Assembly (NCBI GenBank): GCA_937870915.1
Contig: CALMZQ010000062.1
Coordinates: 1-64,000, forward strand
DNA length: 64,000 nucleotides
Direction of reading: 5' to 3'
Source: an uncultured Ignavibacteria bacterium
GTDB lineage: Bacteria > Bacteroidota > Ignavibacteria > Kapaibacteriales > Kapaibacteriaceae
The notes under the pieces are model-generated. The model saw only the letters and a program-made list of their open reading frames with translations. It was not told the DNA's origin and did no database searches. Positions 27,550 through 36,288 of this stretch are shown one piece after another. The first letter of the stretch is position 1, and every line of letters begins with the position of its first letter. A program made the position numbers and the translations under genes.

Positions 27550-30459
27550 ATGACCCGCATTGTCCTCGTTGTCATGGTTCTGTGTCTTGCATTGAGTGCC
27601 CATGCTCAGCCCCTTCCCAATGCCTATGCGTTCTCGATCGATGAGAATGTGAACCTCGACACCTCGCTTCTTGGGATCCCCTTTGAGAAGGCTGGTAGTA
27701 GGGGGCGAGTGGTTCTAACAACAGACGGACATCTTGGCTTTGCTGATGGCGCACGACTGCGGATCGTTGGCACAAACTTACAGTGGAGCGGTCAGTGGCC
27801 CGACAGTGCCCAGGCTATTGCAATGGCGAGGCGATTCCGTGCTCTTGGAATAAACTGCGTACGATTCTCAACATTCGACTACAGTGCTTGGGAGGGGATA
27901 AGTATACTCGCCAATGGTGCTACATCTACCGACGCAGGTTTAAGCACAACTCAAATGAAGAAGTTTGATTGGTTTATGCATCAGCTTCGCGAGAATGGCG
28001 TGTATTATGTGTTCACGTTTCATTCTGTATGGCAACCGCGTGATGGTGATGGAGTTCGACAGCCAGATTCACTTGGATGGGGTGCACGTATACCGTTGAT
28101 CTTTGACGCAGCAGTGCAAAGGATCCATCGAGCTATCATCGGACTCCTCCTTAACCACACAAATGCCTACACCGGGGTGGCATATAAGGACGATCCCGCC
28201 CTAGCCTACATCGTTGCTGCGGAGGATGCGTCTCTGATGGCCTATTGGCTTTACACCGGAGACGTTGTGCGCCCAAATGGTATCTACGCAAATAATTCGG
28301 GCTCTGCACACATTGCATTGATCGACTCATTGTGGATCTCCTGGCTCAAGAAGAAGGGGTATACCAATGATGCGGCACTGAACACTGCTTGGACGTCAAT
28401 ACCTACGTCAACGGCAAACATGATTCGCAACAGTGGCTTTGAAGATCCGTTCAGTGCAGCTTGGCAGCTTGGAGTTAACACAGAGGCGGGAGCGCAGGCC
28501 CTTCTACAATTCAGTGATGCTGAAAAGAAGGAAGGTTCATCGTCGGGACGTGTTCGAATCAACTCCCTTGGTAGTCCCGTTTACACATATGGCATCAACC
28601 TCTTTCAGAGACTTCCCGAACTCAAGAGATTGGCACGGTACCAAATGTCATTTTGGGCTAAGACAACACCTCAGCGTGGTTCAAGGAAGATGCTCGCCTA
28701 CGTCTACAATGGAACCTTCCCATTTAATGGCTATGGTCTTAGTGAAGAAGCAACCCTTACTTCTGACTGGAAACAATTCAGCTATTCGTTCACATCCAGA
28801 TCTACCGATGAAGCAACCGCCAATGTGTCGTTCTTTCTCGGTGCCGATAGTGGTGATGTGTTCATCGACGATGTGCAGTTCAGAGAGATTGCTACTTCGG
28901 GTTTGCGTGCGGGCGAGAGCATTGAGCGTAACTCCGTTCCACGGAGTCAGGCGTTGGCTGGTGATGTTTCCAATGTTCGATACAAGGACAACGCAGTATT
29001 CAACTATGAACACCTGCGCTCGATGTTCCTTAGCGTTCGCCGATTTGTTCGGGACACCCTCAATAGCAATGTGCTGATGTGTCCGTCCACTAGGCTGACG
29101 TCGTTCTTTGAGCTTCATGCTGCGCGCGAATACGATGTGTTCTCTTCTACAGACTGGCGTAGCGGAGCAAATTCGATGCTTGTTGAGCAATATGGCGGAA
29201 CGATCTACACCGCAGCACAGAACCACATTAAAGGAAAGGCCTTTGTGGTGTCTAATGCCTCCACAGCCTACCCTCTCGATTATCAATCCGAATTGATGAC
29301 GGTTCTTCCGGCATATGCAGGCCTCCAAGATTGGGATGGCATCTTCTTTGGGATCTTCACTGAATCACCTCGAGCTGGTGCTTCAAAGGCCGACTCAAAC
29401 TCCTATTGGAATCTTTTCGACAAGCCAAATGTGCTCAGTCTCTTTCCACTTACATCCGCAATGATGAGAAGGGGCGATGTAGTACCCTCTGTGAAGGAGA
29501 TCGTTATCGACAACGTTCAAGAGGCGATCGATCAGCCCCGTTTCCATGTACAGCAAGCATTCTCGCTAAGTATCTCACCGGATGCTCGGATGCCTCTCTT
29601 CCGCAGGGTTGTAATGAATCCCGAGGTGGCTCCAACGGAGTCATTCCTGCCACATAGAGACATCTCAGCGTTGAGTGATCAGATAGACGTTGCTGCTCTT
29701 GATGCTGAGAACGAACAGATCTTTTGGGACGCAACGCGTGGGACATTGCGTGTAGTAACCCCGCGGTACATTAGCCTTTCTGGAGGTGGCGTCGGTCAGA
29801 TCACATCATTGCCGTCGATGATCATTGAACAAACCGCCGGTACCAAAGCGCCTACTCTTTCGATTTCGTCGTTAACAGCTGACCCCATCGTTGCATCATC
29901 TCACAGCTTGTTAGCCATCAGCACACGCGCACAGAATGTTGGAACGCAATACAATGCTGAAACGGGGGAGTTTGCTACGTGGGGAAATGGACCAATGCAA
30001 ATGGAAGGCGCTACGATGCGCATCACCATTACAGCCCCACTCTTCGACACGTTAAAGATCTATCCACTCACAAGCAGCGGCGTAAGCTCCGGGTTGCCCC
30101 TGATCGTTGATCGTAAAGCTGGTGGAAAGTTCACGGCTACATTGAACACGCAGCAATACGCAACTCCGTGGTATCGACTAGAATTTATCGGGCAAACCAC
30201 GAGTGTTGAAGAGGTCGGAGAGAACGCTGGGATCGTTGTTTCACCCAATCCGGCCGAAAGTGGCACAGTCTCCGTGACTGTAACCGGGAATGATTCTCAG
30301 ATTCGGGTCTATAATGTGACCGGTGTAGAGGTGCTTAGGCAAGCAGTGGCGGGAACAAACGTCTCCATGGACGTGTCTACGCTCCCGACAGGGGTGTATG
30401 TGGTGTCGGTACTCAACGGCACATCTGTCCGTGGTTCCACCGCCCTTCTCATCCGCTGA
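27550..30459 (+). CDS. secreted glycoside-hydrolase-like protein with CBM and T9SS domain
   Basis: 969 residues with a signal peptide (MTRIVLVVMVLCLALSAHAQ). Residues about 30-285 resemble a clan-A (cellulase-like) barrel: LRIVGTNLQWSGQWP, RFRALGINCVRFSTFDY, and the strand-4 region DPALAYIVAAEDASL. The conserved Asn-Glu pair normally found there is Ala-Glu (Glu225), so the first catalytic position is atypical. Residues about 290-440 form a CBM4/9-like carbohydrate-binding module (MIRNSGFEDPFSAAWQLG...). The last 75 residues are a T9SS type A domain (SPNPAESGTVSV, NVTGVEVL, LPTGVYVVSV). It begins five bases after the DUF1501 stop. It likely acts on polysaccharide outside the cell; the substrate is unknown. 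Confidence 0.75.
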   Translation: MTRIVLVVMVLCLALSAHAQPLPNAYAFSIDENVNLDTSLLGIPFEKAGSRGRVVLTTDGHLGFADGARLRIVGTNLQWSGQWPDSAQAIAMARRFRALGINCVRFSTFDYSAWEGISILANGATSTDAGLSTTQMKKFDWFMHQLRENGVYYVFTFHSVWQPRDGDGVRQPDSLGWGARIPLIFDAAVQRIHRAIIGLLLNHTNAYTGVAYKDDPALAYIVAAEDASLMAYWLYTGDVVRPNGIYANNSGSAHIALIDSLWISWLKKKGYTNDAALNTAWTSIPTSTANMIRNSGFEDPFSAAWQLGVNTEAGAQALLQFSDAEKKEGSSSGRVRINSLGSPVYTYGINLFQRLPELKRLARYQMSFWAKTTPQRGSRKMLAYVYNGTFPFNGYGLSEEATLTSDWKQFSYSFTSRSTDEATANVSFFLGADSGDVFIDDVQFREIATSGLRAGESIERNSVPRSQALAGDVSNVRYKDNAVFNYEHLRSMFLSVRRFVRDTLNSNVLMCPSTRLTSFFELHAAREYDVFSSTDWRSGANSMLVEQYGGTIYTAAQNHIKGKAFVVSNASTAYPLDYQSELMTVLPAYAGLQDWDGIFFGIFTESPRAGASKADSNSYWNLFDKPNVLSLFPLTSAMMRRGDVVPSVKEIVIDNVQEAIDQPRFHVQQAFSLSISPDARMPLFRRVVMNPEVAPTESFLPHRDISALSDQIDVAALDAENEQIFWDATRGTLRVVTPRYISLSGGGVGQITSLPSMIIEQTAGTKAPTLSISSLTADPIVASSHSLLAISTRAQNVGTQYNAETGEFATWGNGPMQMEGATMRITITAPLFDTLKIYPLTSSGVSSGLPLIVDRKAGGKFTATLNTQQYATPWYRLEFIGQTTSVEEVGENAGIVVSPNPAESGTVSVTVTGNDSQIRVYNVTGVEVLRQAVAGTNVSMDVSTLPTGVYVVSVLNGTSVRGSTALLIR

Positions 30460-30494
30460 ACAGTTCTTATTGCACTATTCGAAAGAGTTCTCCT

Positions 30495-31208
30495 ATGCGC
30501 ATCCTAGCAGCCATCGCCATTGCGGCCTCACTTTTCGCCTTTTCCTGCGCCGGCGACTCTACGTCGACTGACGGCAACGTAACGGTTGAATCATCACTTG
30601 CCAATTCTACGGTGAGTTCCTTCGTAAAGTCCTCCGATCGTGTTCAGGGTGGTTCCATCGTGGATTCGATCACGGTAACAAGAGTTCGTGTTCTCGTCTC
30701 TCGCATGATACTTCATCCGGACAACAATGCAGACACTACGGACTCTACCAACGACAAGAACATCAAGCTTCAGCCCTTCCTTTACGTGGCTGACAGCACG
30801 GGCGTACGTGTAGTGGCTTCTGCAGCAGTACCAAACGGTACTTATGAGAAGATCAAATGGGAGATCCATCGGTTCTCTTCAAGTGAAGCCCCTTCCTATG
30901 CCGGAGACACTGTCTATCGTGACTTCGTAACAGGCGACCGTTATACCTCGATCATCGAAGGCTGGCTCGTACGCAACGGAGTGCGTGAGCGCTTTGTCTA
31001 TCGTAGTGATGCAACGTCTAACATCACGATCAAGTTCGAGCCATCTGTTACAGCAAGCGATGCAACACCATTGATTCTGTCGCTCATGTTTGATGCGCGC
31101 GCAACCTTCTTCAAAGATGGTGAGATCCTCGATCCCGCAGACTCAAAGAACGAGTCCAAGATCGACAACAACATCAAGGCAGCGTTTAAAGCGAATAAGA
31201 AGCGGTAG
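30495..31208 (+). CDS. DUF4382-like lipoprotein
   Basis: 237 residues. A lipoprotein signal ends in FAFSC (Cys18), followed by a Ser/Thr-rich linker. The segment DSITVTRVRVLVSRMILHPDN and the later PNGTYEKIKWEIHRF are reminiscent of the DUF4382 family of exported lipoproteins found in Bacteroidota, but the match is by pattern only. It should sit in the outer membrane or periplasm. It lies 35 nt after the glycoside-hydrolase-like gene and is convergent with the HNH gene across an 8-nt repeat array that begins at the base after its stop codon. Confidence 0.6.
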   Translation: MRILAAIAIAASLFAFSCAGDSTSTDGNVTVESSLANSTVSSFVKSSDRVQGGSIVDSITVTRVRVLVSRMILHPDNNADTTDSTNDKNIKLQPFLYVADSTGVRVVASAAVPNGTYEKIKWEIHRFSSSEAPSYAGDTVYRDFVTGDRYTSIIEGWLVRNGVRERFVYRSDATSNITIKFEPSVTASDATPLILSLMFDARATFFKDGEILDPADSKNESKIDNNIKAAFKANKKR

Positions 31209-31295
31209 TTAGATTGCTAGAGTGCTAGAGTGCTAGAGTGCTAGAGTGTTAGATTGTTAGAGTGTATCTAACAATCTAGCACTCTAACTCTCTAA
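31209..31295. repeat. 8-nt tandem array that inverts into a long hairpin
   Basis: Seven units of YTAGAKTG (TTAGATTG, four CTAGAGTG, TTAGATTG, TTAGAGTG) run from the base after the lipoprotein stop, then about three units in inverted orientation (CAATCTAG, CACTCTAA, CTCTCTAA) lead to the stop of the convergent HNH gene. AGATTGTTAGA and TCTAACAATCT form a perfect 11-bp stem, and the pairing extends with few mismatches to about 25 bp. It fills the whole intergenic space and could end transcription from both sides. Confidence 0.88.
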
Positions 31296-31805
31296 CTAGT
31301 CCATAAACAAATACGGTCTCCATGTCTCGTCTACCTTACCAAGGTAGTGCTTGAGGAAGAGAACGTGATGTGGTTTCTTAGGAATAGACATCAACCGCAT
31401 GCGGGCTTCGTCCGGCGTGCGGTTTCCTTTTTTGTTGTTGCACTTCACGCAGGCGCAGGTGAGATTTTCCCATGAATCATTACCGCCGCGAGAACGAGGG
31501 ATGATGTGATCAACGGTAAGGGGCGGATGATTATTTCCACAATACTGGCATCTGAATCCATCACGCCGGAGGATGTTCTTGCGAGAGAGCTCGATCTTGC
31601 GAAACGGAACACGCAAGTATGCAGAGAGTCTGATAACGGAAGGGAAGGGGTAGAATCCGCGGACGCTGCGAACAACACTTGTTGATCGTTCTTCTACGAT
31701 TTCAGCCTTCGTCAAGAAGAGAAGCAGGAGTGCTTTTTTCGTAGAACACACACTGATCGGTTCGTACGATTGGTTGAGAATGAGCACACGAGAATTTAGC
31801 GACAG
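31296..31805 (-). CDS. HNH endonuclease
   Basis: About 169 residues. The complete HNH module is visible: CQYCGNN (about 93), TVDHIIPRSRGGND (about 104), NLTCACVKCNNKKGNRTPDEA (about 122). The family often occurs beside housekeeping genes in Bacteroidota and cyanobacteria and its role is unclear, perhaps DNA repair or defence. The start is uncertain: homologues begin near NSRVLILNQSYEP, where no ATG exists; a CTG at 31805 with CAGGAG upstream is my choice. The frame also has an ATG at about 31949, which would place the start against the carA start. The gene is divergent from carA. Confidence 0.85.
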   Translation of the reverse strand: MSLNSRVLILNQSYEPISVCSTKKALLLLFLTKAEIVEERSTSVVRSVRGFYPFPSVIRLSAYLRVPFRKIELSRKNILRRDGFRCQYCGNNHPPLTVDHIIPRSRGGNDSWENLTCACVKCNNKKGNRTPDEARMRLMSIPKKPHHVLFLKHYLGKVDETWRPYLFMD

Positions 31806-31904
31806 GAATACTGCGGTCTCCTGCCGACCGGTCTGATCGTGGCGAAACTGAGCAAATGTGGTGCTGAAGGCAATTCTCCTGCACGAAAAATAGGATACAA
31901 AAGG

Positions 31905-31912
31905 TATTTTTG
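31905..31912 (+). promoter_or_regulatory. Bacteroidota-type -7 box for carA
   Basis: TATTTTTG matches TAnnTTTG and lies 35 nt upstream of the carA ATG. No clear TTTG -33 box precedes it. If it is used, the HNH gene cannot extend far upstream of it without overlapping this promoter. Confidence 0.45.
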
Positions 31913-31947
31913 CACGCCTTTTTCGCACTGATAACCTAAGGATTTTC

Positions 31948-33072
31948 ATGTCACGGATGACAGCAGTTCTCGCCCTTGAAAACGGCACGACCATCGAGGG
32001 TGAGGCCATTGGTGCCATCGGAGCAGAATGCACCGGTGAACTGGTGTTCAATACGGCCATGACGGGCTATCAAGAAGTGCTAACCGACCCCTCGTACAAG
32101 GGGCAAGTGGTAACATTCACGTACCCGCATATCGGGAATTACGGCGTTAACGAGGACGATGTGGAGTCGGTAGGCATCCAAGCTGCTGGACTGGTAGTCC
32201 ACGAACTTTCTCCTGTGGTCTCCAACTTTAGGGCCAACCGCTCCCTCCAGAGTTACCTGGAATCCAACTCCATTGCCGGTATAGAGGGCGTAGATACTCG
32301 AATGATTGTTCGCATTCTCCGGACGGAAGGGGCCATGCGCTGTGTGATTGCCCATGGCGAGAACCTCGACCACAACGAACTTGTTGAGAGGGCGCGCAAT
32401 ATTCCCTCAATGAACGGTCTGGATCTCACACCGTTGGTAACAACGAAAGCCCCCTATCACTGGGAGAACGAGCAAGAAACAGAGTGGGATTACCGCCCCG
32501 AGCAGCGAGGTGCTGGTGCTCGAAAGCGGGTTGTGGCTGTGGATTTCGGTATCAAGCGTAACATCCTGCGTAGGCTCAGTCACCACGGATGTGACGTAAC
32601 GGTGGTTCCGGCAACAGCTACTGCGGCCGAGATCTTGGCATATAACCCTGACGGAATCTTTTTGAGCAACGGTCCGGGAGATCCGTCCGCTGTTACGATC
32701 GCAATCCAGACTGTCAAAGACCTCCTTGGCAAAAAGCCGATTTTCGGCATCTGCCTAGGACACCAGATACTGTCTTTGGCCGTAGGCGCTACCACGTATA
32801 AGCTCAAATTCGGTCACCGCGGGGCTAACCACCCTGTCCAGAACATCAATACGGGTTCTATTGAGATCACCTCGCAGAACCACGGCTTTGCTGTGGATCC
32901 GGCCACTCTGCCTGCAAATGCAGTGATGACGCACGTAAATCTCAACGACAACACCTGCGCCGGCATCGCACTCACGAATATGCCCGCTTTTGCCGTCCAA
33001 TATCACCCCGAAGCGAGCCCGGGACCCCACGATTCAGACTACCTCTTCGATGACTTCGTGAAGATGATGTAA
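31948..33072 (+). CDS. carA: carbamoyl-phosphate synthase small subunit
   Basis: 374 residues, normal length. AAGGA lies six bases before the ATG. The N-terminal half has [18 protein letters not shown] (about 43-60) and [12 protein letters not shown]. The C-terminal class I glutamine amidotransferase domain has [20 protein letters not shown] (nucleophile Cys, about residue 270) and [12 protein letters not shown] (His/Glu of the triad). It supplies ammonia from glutamine to CarB for carbamoyl phosphate in arginine and pyrimidine synthesis. carB is not next to it in this window. Confidence 0.98.
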   Translation: MSRMTAVLALENGTTIEGEAIGAIGAECTGELVFNTAMTGYQEVLTDPSYKGQVVTFTYPHIGNYGVNEDDVESVGIQAAGLVVHELSPVVSNFRANRSLQSYLESNSIAGIEGVDTRMIVRILRTEGAMRCVIAHGENLDHNELVERARNIPSMNGLDLTPLVTTKAPYHWENEQETEWDYRPEQRGAGARKRVVAVDFGIKRNILRRLSHHGCDVTVVPATATAAEILAYNPDGIFLSNGPGDPSAVTIAIQTVKDLLGKKPIFGICLGHQILSLAVGATTYKLKFGHRGANHPVQNINTGSIEITSQNHGFAVDPATLPANAVMTHVNLNDNTCAGIALTNMPAFAVQYHPEASPGPHDSDYLFDDFVKMM

Positions 33073-33083
33073 CTCAGCCCCGT

Positions 33084-33122
33084 AAAGAAGGCGCTTGAAG
33101 AAGGCGCTTGAAGAAGGCGCCT
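33084..33122. repeat. 13-nt tandem repeat after carA, 3 units
   Basis: Three units of (g/a)aagaaggcgctt start 12 nt after the carA stop. The array runs up to the stop codon of the convergent acyltransferase. GGCGC occurs in each unit; no long stem is formed. No gene is visible. Confidence 0.8.
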
Positions 33123-33128
33123 AACACG

Positions 33129-34319
33129 CTAACGAAACGCCCGTCTACGGAGGAATTGGGAAGTTGGCCGCTCGAACAAAAGGAAGATGCCTATGGCGAC
33201 AAGGTTCAGGGCTGCGTAATTGAGAGCCCAGGCTGCAACGGGGTGGAGACCTGTAGCTTCAAGCCACATTTGGATGCCAAGGCTGAGCTGTGGCATTCCC
33301 GGCAATGGCATAAAGTGAATGAGGTAGAGCGAGAACGATGCGTTGCCCAGAAGCACCATCCATCGGCGGGAGAGGAGCCATTGTGCAGGGTTCCTGCCCT
33401 GAACACCAATGATGATGAAGGCGCTGGCCAGAGCGATCAAATGTCCGGCTACGATGCCCATCTTGTGTTTTGCCATCAAGACCGGCCCGCCCACAGAATC
33501 AATGAAAACCATGCAGGCAAAAAGCAGTGCAATGCCAAGCACTAGGGAGATGGCCGTGGTCTTCTGTTTCACTGATTCGGTGTGGCGCATAGCTACGGCA
33601 GCCAACATTCCTGCTACAAAATCCGAAAGTCGGCCGAGGAATGTAAAGGTGTAGGCGCCATTATCCCATGTGTTTACCAAGAAGAGTCGCGTTTCGAGGT
33701 AGTGAAGGACAAGCCCCCTAGAAAGAGCAAAAGAGAACACCCAAAGCACGATAAGGAGGGCGGCTAACTGCCACCAAATCAGTTTGTGATCGCGGCGTAC
33801 AGTGTATCTGCTCCACATTCTGGAGAGTCCGGCGGCGAGAAAGATCCCCACTGGTGCAACGAGGTAGAACGACTCTTCAACAGTGAGTGTCCACATTGGA
33901 GCATTTATCGTTGACCGGAATTGGGGGAACCATCCGTGGACCAGGGTGACATGGGCGATCGCGTCTACCCAGTACACACTTCCAGCTCCAATGATTGAGG
34001 CTACCAGGACAAGAGTCGTTACCGGATAGATGCGTATGACCCGTTTGACGATGTAGGTCCGATACGAAAACGTGCCTTGCTCAAGCTCTTCCATATAGAG
34101 CTTTGTGAACAGAAATCCGGAGAGTGCAAAGAAGATGTTGACGCCGACCCAGCCGAATTGGACGAACAGTGGCGTCCAAGCAGCATGGGGCTCCAAGACA
34201 TGCCCAACAAAGACTAACCCTGCGGCTATCGTACGGAGTCCAGTAAGCTCCGGGATCGGTGTTCGCGTGGTTGACCTAGGTTCTTGAGTGTTTGTCCTAG
34301 GGTTTTTTGCAAGGGGCAT
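33129..34319 (-). CDS. acyltransferase 3 (OafA/YrhL-like) membrane protein
   Basis: 396 residues with about ten membrane helices. Family marks are ELTGLRTIAAGLVFVGHV near residue 24 (the catalytic-type His in the first helix), FFALSGFLFTKLYMEE (about 60) and YIVKRVIRIYPV (about 85, the RxxRIxP-type motif). MWTLTVEESFYLVAPV (about 140) completes the pattern. Such enzymes O-acylate extracellular polysaccharides, LPS or peptidoglycan at the inner membrane. No polysaccharide genes adjoin it, so the acceptor is unknown. Confidence 0.9.
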   Translation of the reverse strand: MPLAKNPRTNTQEPRSTTRTPIPELTGLRTIAAGLVFVGHVLEPHAAWTPLFVQFGWVGVNIFFALSGFLFTKLYMEELEQGTFSYRTYIVKRVIRIYPVTTLVLVASIIGAGSVYWVDAIAHVTLVHGWFPQFRSTINAPMWTLTVEESFYLVAPVGIFLAAGLSRMWSRYTVRRDHKLIWWQLAALLIVLWVFSFALSRGLVLHYLETRLFLVNTWDNGAYTFTFLGRLSDFVAGMLAAVAMRHTESVKQKTTAISLVLGIALLFACMVFIDSVGGPVLMAKHKMGIVAGHLIALASAFIIIGVQGRNPAQWLLSRRWMVLLGNASFSLYLIHFMPLPGMPQLSLGIQMWLEATGLHPVAAWALNYAALNLVAIGIFLLFERPTSQFLRRRAFR

Positions 34320-34389
34320 GGGACAAATTAGGAAGAACCCATCCGTTGGCTCATCCTATGGATTTATCCCACACAGATCCCATCCTGTA

Positions 34390-34421
34390 TTTGGAATAAC
34401 GGTCCCCGTCCCCTAACTTTG
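34390..34421 (+). promoter_or_regulatory. promoter of the tRNA-secE-nusG operon
   Basis: TTTG (34390-34393), 20 nt, TAACTTTG (34414-34421): both boxes of the Bacteroidota vegetative promoter are perfect. The predicted start of transcription falls just before tRNA-Tyr at 34438. Confidence 0.75.
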
Positions 34422-34437
34422 TCGGCTCTGACAATTC

Positions 34438-34519
<82 letters not shown>

Positions 34520-34542
34520 CATCAAGCGGAAAAGGTCAGAAC

Positions 34543-34615
34543 GCGGGAGTAACTCAGTTGGTAGAGTCACAGCCTTCCAAGCTGTTGGTCGCGGGTTCGA
34601 GTCCCGTCTCCCGCT
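34543..34615 (+). tRNA. tRNA-Gly (TCC)
   Basis: Acceptor GCGGGAG pairs with CTCCCGC; the anticodon loop CTTCCAA gives TCC. T arm GCGGG/CCCGT with TTCGAGT. CCA is not encoded. It lies 23 nt after tRNA-Tyr. Confidence 0.97.
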
Positions 34616-34642
34616 CGATGATGTCAGACCCTGACGTGAGTG

Positions 34643-34669
34643 GCCCTCGGTGGCCGTTTGCCGAAGGGC
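34643..34669 (+). other. hairpin between tRNA-Gly and tRNA-Thr
   Basis: GCCCTCGG (34643-34650) pairs with CCGAAGGGC (34661-34669) apart from one mismatch, and TTTGG follows. It may be a tRNA processing signal or a weak terminator inside the operon. Confidence 0.4.
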
Positions 34670-34693
34670 TTTGGTGTCTCTGGCAAGCTGGAT

Positions 34694-34766
34694 GCTGATG
34701 TAGCTCAGTTGGTAGAGCACCACCTTGGTAAGGTGGAGGTCACCGGTTCAATCCCGGTCATCAGCT
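34694..34766 (+). tRNA. tRNA-Thr (GGT)
   Basis: Acceptor GCTGATG pairs with CATCAGC; the anticodon stem CCACC/GGTGG encloses TTGGTAA, anticodon GGT. CCA is not encoded. In many bacteria tuf follows this tRNA; here a short palindromic spacer follows instead. Confidence 0.97.
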
Positions 34767-34780
34767 CAAGGACGAAGTGG

Positions 34781-34836
34781 CATCGGGCTTCAGCCCGATG
34801 AGAGTGACGGGATGACGTCGGGCTTCAGCCCGATGA
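34781..34836. repeat. two REP-like palindromes between tRNA-Thr and tRNA-Trp
   Basis: CATCGGGCTTCAGCCCGATG (34781-34800) and a second copy with the core TCGGGCTTCAGCCCGA (34818-34833), each followed by AGA. A related palindrome (ATCGGGCTAAAGCCCGAT) ends the repeat at 53718-53800, so this is probably a dispersed family in the genome. Confidence 0.8.
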
Positions 34837-34854
34837 GACGAGGACGACACATAC

Positions 34855-34927
34855 ACGGGTGTAGCTCAGCTGGTAGAGCGGCGGTCTCCAAAACCGTAGG
34901 CCGCGGGTTCAAATCCTGCCGCCCGTG
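34855..34927 (+). tRNA. tRNA-Trp (CCA)
   Basis: Acceptor ACGGGTG pairs with CGCCCGT (one G-T); the anticodon loop CTCCAAA gives CCA. T arm GCGGG/CCTGC. The 3' CCA tail is not encoded. secE starts 27 nt downstream, the conserved tRNA-Trp/secE order. Confidence 0.96.
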
Positions 34928-34953
34928 CAAATTTCACGCATCGGAGATGCAAG

Positions 34954-35136
34954 ATGATAGAAGGCATACGTCAGTTTTTCACGGAAGTGAACAAGGAGAT
35001 GAAAAAAGTCTCCTGGCCAACACGTGACCAGCTGCAAGAGAGCACAATGGTAGTAGTGGTGACGTGTTTGATCATCGCCGCTATTGTGTTCATCATCGAT
35101 CAAGGCATGACGTTCGTCATGAAGTCGATCTACTGA
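34954..35136 (+). CDS. secE: preprotein translocase subunit SecE
   Basis: 60 residues with one C-terminal transmembrane helix (VVVVTCLIIAAIVFIIDQG, about 33-51), preceded by the conserved amphipathic segment VNKEMKKVSWPTRDQL (about 12-27). The length is that of the single-helix form found in most bacteria. SecE is the essential small subunit of the SecYEG channel in the inner membrane. It lies between tRNA-Trp and nusG, the canonical order. Confidence 0.97.
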   Translation: MIEGIRQFFTEVNKEMKKVSWPTRDQLQESTMVVVVTCLIIAAIVFIIDQGMTFVMKSIY

Positions 35137-35150
35137 GGCAGGACCAAGCA

Positions 35151-35714
35151 ATGCTTGACGCAGCGCAGACACAGACGATCGAACCGAAGTGGTACGCCCT
35201 TCGCACATTCACCGGCCATGAGGCAAAGGTGAAGACGGCTATTGAGCTTGAGATGCAACGTCTCGGGTTGGAGAACCGTGTTCGCAGCATTGTTATCCCT
35301 ATGGAGACGGTGTACGAAGTGCGTAATGGTAAACGTCGTACGAAGGTCAAGAACTTTCTTCCGGGGTACATCCTTGTAGAGCTGTCTTTGGACAAGCGCC
35401 TCAAGGAAGTTATCCTTTCACTCCCGTCCATCGTGAGCTTTGTGGGTACCAAGACGGAACCTCAGGCATTGCAGAAGGACGAAGTAGACCGGATCCTGGG
35501 CCGCGTTGAAGAACGCAAGGACATCTCGACTGTGGAGACGGCATTCCGTGAAGGCGATCCCGTAAAGGTGATCGACGGACCATTTGCCAACTTCAACGGT
35601 ACGGTAAAAGAGATCAACATCGAGAAGCAGAAGCTTAAGGTCGAGGTTGGCATTCTGGGTCGCAAGACTCCGATCGAACTCGATTTCGGACAAGTCGAAT
35701 TGGAAAACCATTAA
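35151..35714 (+). CDS. nusG: transcription termination/antitermination factor NusG
   Basis: 187 residues from ATG 35151; the frame opens at 35064 but that overlaps secE, and GGCAGGA precedes the chosen start. The NGN domain has KWYALRTFTGHEAKVK (about 13-28) and FLPGYILVEL; the C-terminal KOW domain has FREGDPVKVIDGPFANFNGTVKEI (about 130-153). NusG binds RNA polymerase and links it to Rho or the ribosome. It starts 14 nt after secE and is followed by rplK. Confidence 0.97.
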   Translation: MLDAAQTQTIEPKWYALRTFTGHEAKVKTAIELEMQRLGLENRVRSIVIPMETVYEVRNGKRRTKVKNFLPGYILVELSLDKRLKEVILSLPSIVSFVGTKTEPQALQKDEVDRILGRVEERKDISTVETAFREGDPVKVIDGPFANFNGTVKEINIEKQKLKVEVGILGRKTPIELDFGQVELENH

Positions 35715-35770
35715 CACATAGAGTGGGAGGCGGGTGAAGATCCGCCGCAGACCACGAAAGGATATACATC

Positions 35771-36196
35771 ATGGCAAAGAAAGTCATGGGCACGTTCAAG
35801 CTTCAGCTCAAAGCAGGTGAAGCAACGATGGCGCCTCCCGTGGGTCCGGCATTCGGACAGCGCGGACTTCCTGGTATGGAATTCGTGAAGCAGTTTAATG
35901 CGAAGTCGGCAAAACAGCCGGGCATGATCCTGCCGGTTCTTGTTACGTTCTTCAGCGACAAGAGCTTCACGTTTGAGATCAAGTCTCCTCCTGCCTCCAT
36001 CCTTCTCATCAAGGCCACAGGCGTTGCCAAGGGTTCGGCTCAGTCGCACCGCGACAAGGTTGGCAAGGTTACGCGCGAGCAGCTCGCCGAGATCGCCAAG
36101 ATCAAGATGCAGGATCTCAACTGTGCAACTGAAGAGAGTGCCATCAGCATGATCGCAGGAACAGCACGCTCGATGGGCATCGTTGTGGAAGGTTAA
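35771..36196 (+). CDS. rplK: 50S ribosomal protein L11
   Basis: 141 residues, normal length. [25 protein letters not shown] (about 19-43) and the [14 protein letters not shown] segment are conserved; the C-terminal RNA-binding domain ends with [13 protein letters not shown]11 binds the GTPase-associated centre of 23S rRNA with L10-L12. It lies between nusG and rplA in the usual rplKAJL-rpoBC order. Confidence 0.99.
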   Translation: MAKKVMGTFKLQLKAGEATMAPPVGPAFGQRGLPGMEFVKQFNAKSAKQPGMILPVLVTFFSDKSFTFEIKSPPASILLIKATGVAKGSAQSHRDKVGKVTREQLAEIAKIKMQDLNCATEESAISMIAGTARSMGIVVEG

Positions 36197-36288
36197 GCCC
36201 CTTTCACACTCCTTACAAACAACGAAACTCTCAAAACGTTGGAGGCTGTTCTAGGACGGCCGCTCGCACAACACAAAGGAATCTCCCC

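Noticed and set aside
34767-34854. Palindromic spacer considered as an additional small RNA
   Set aside because: It consists mostly of two palindromes without a promoter or terminator of its own.
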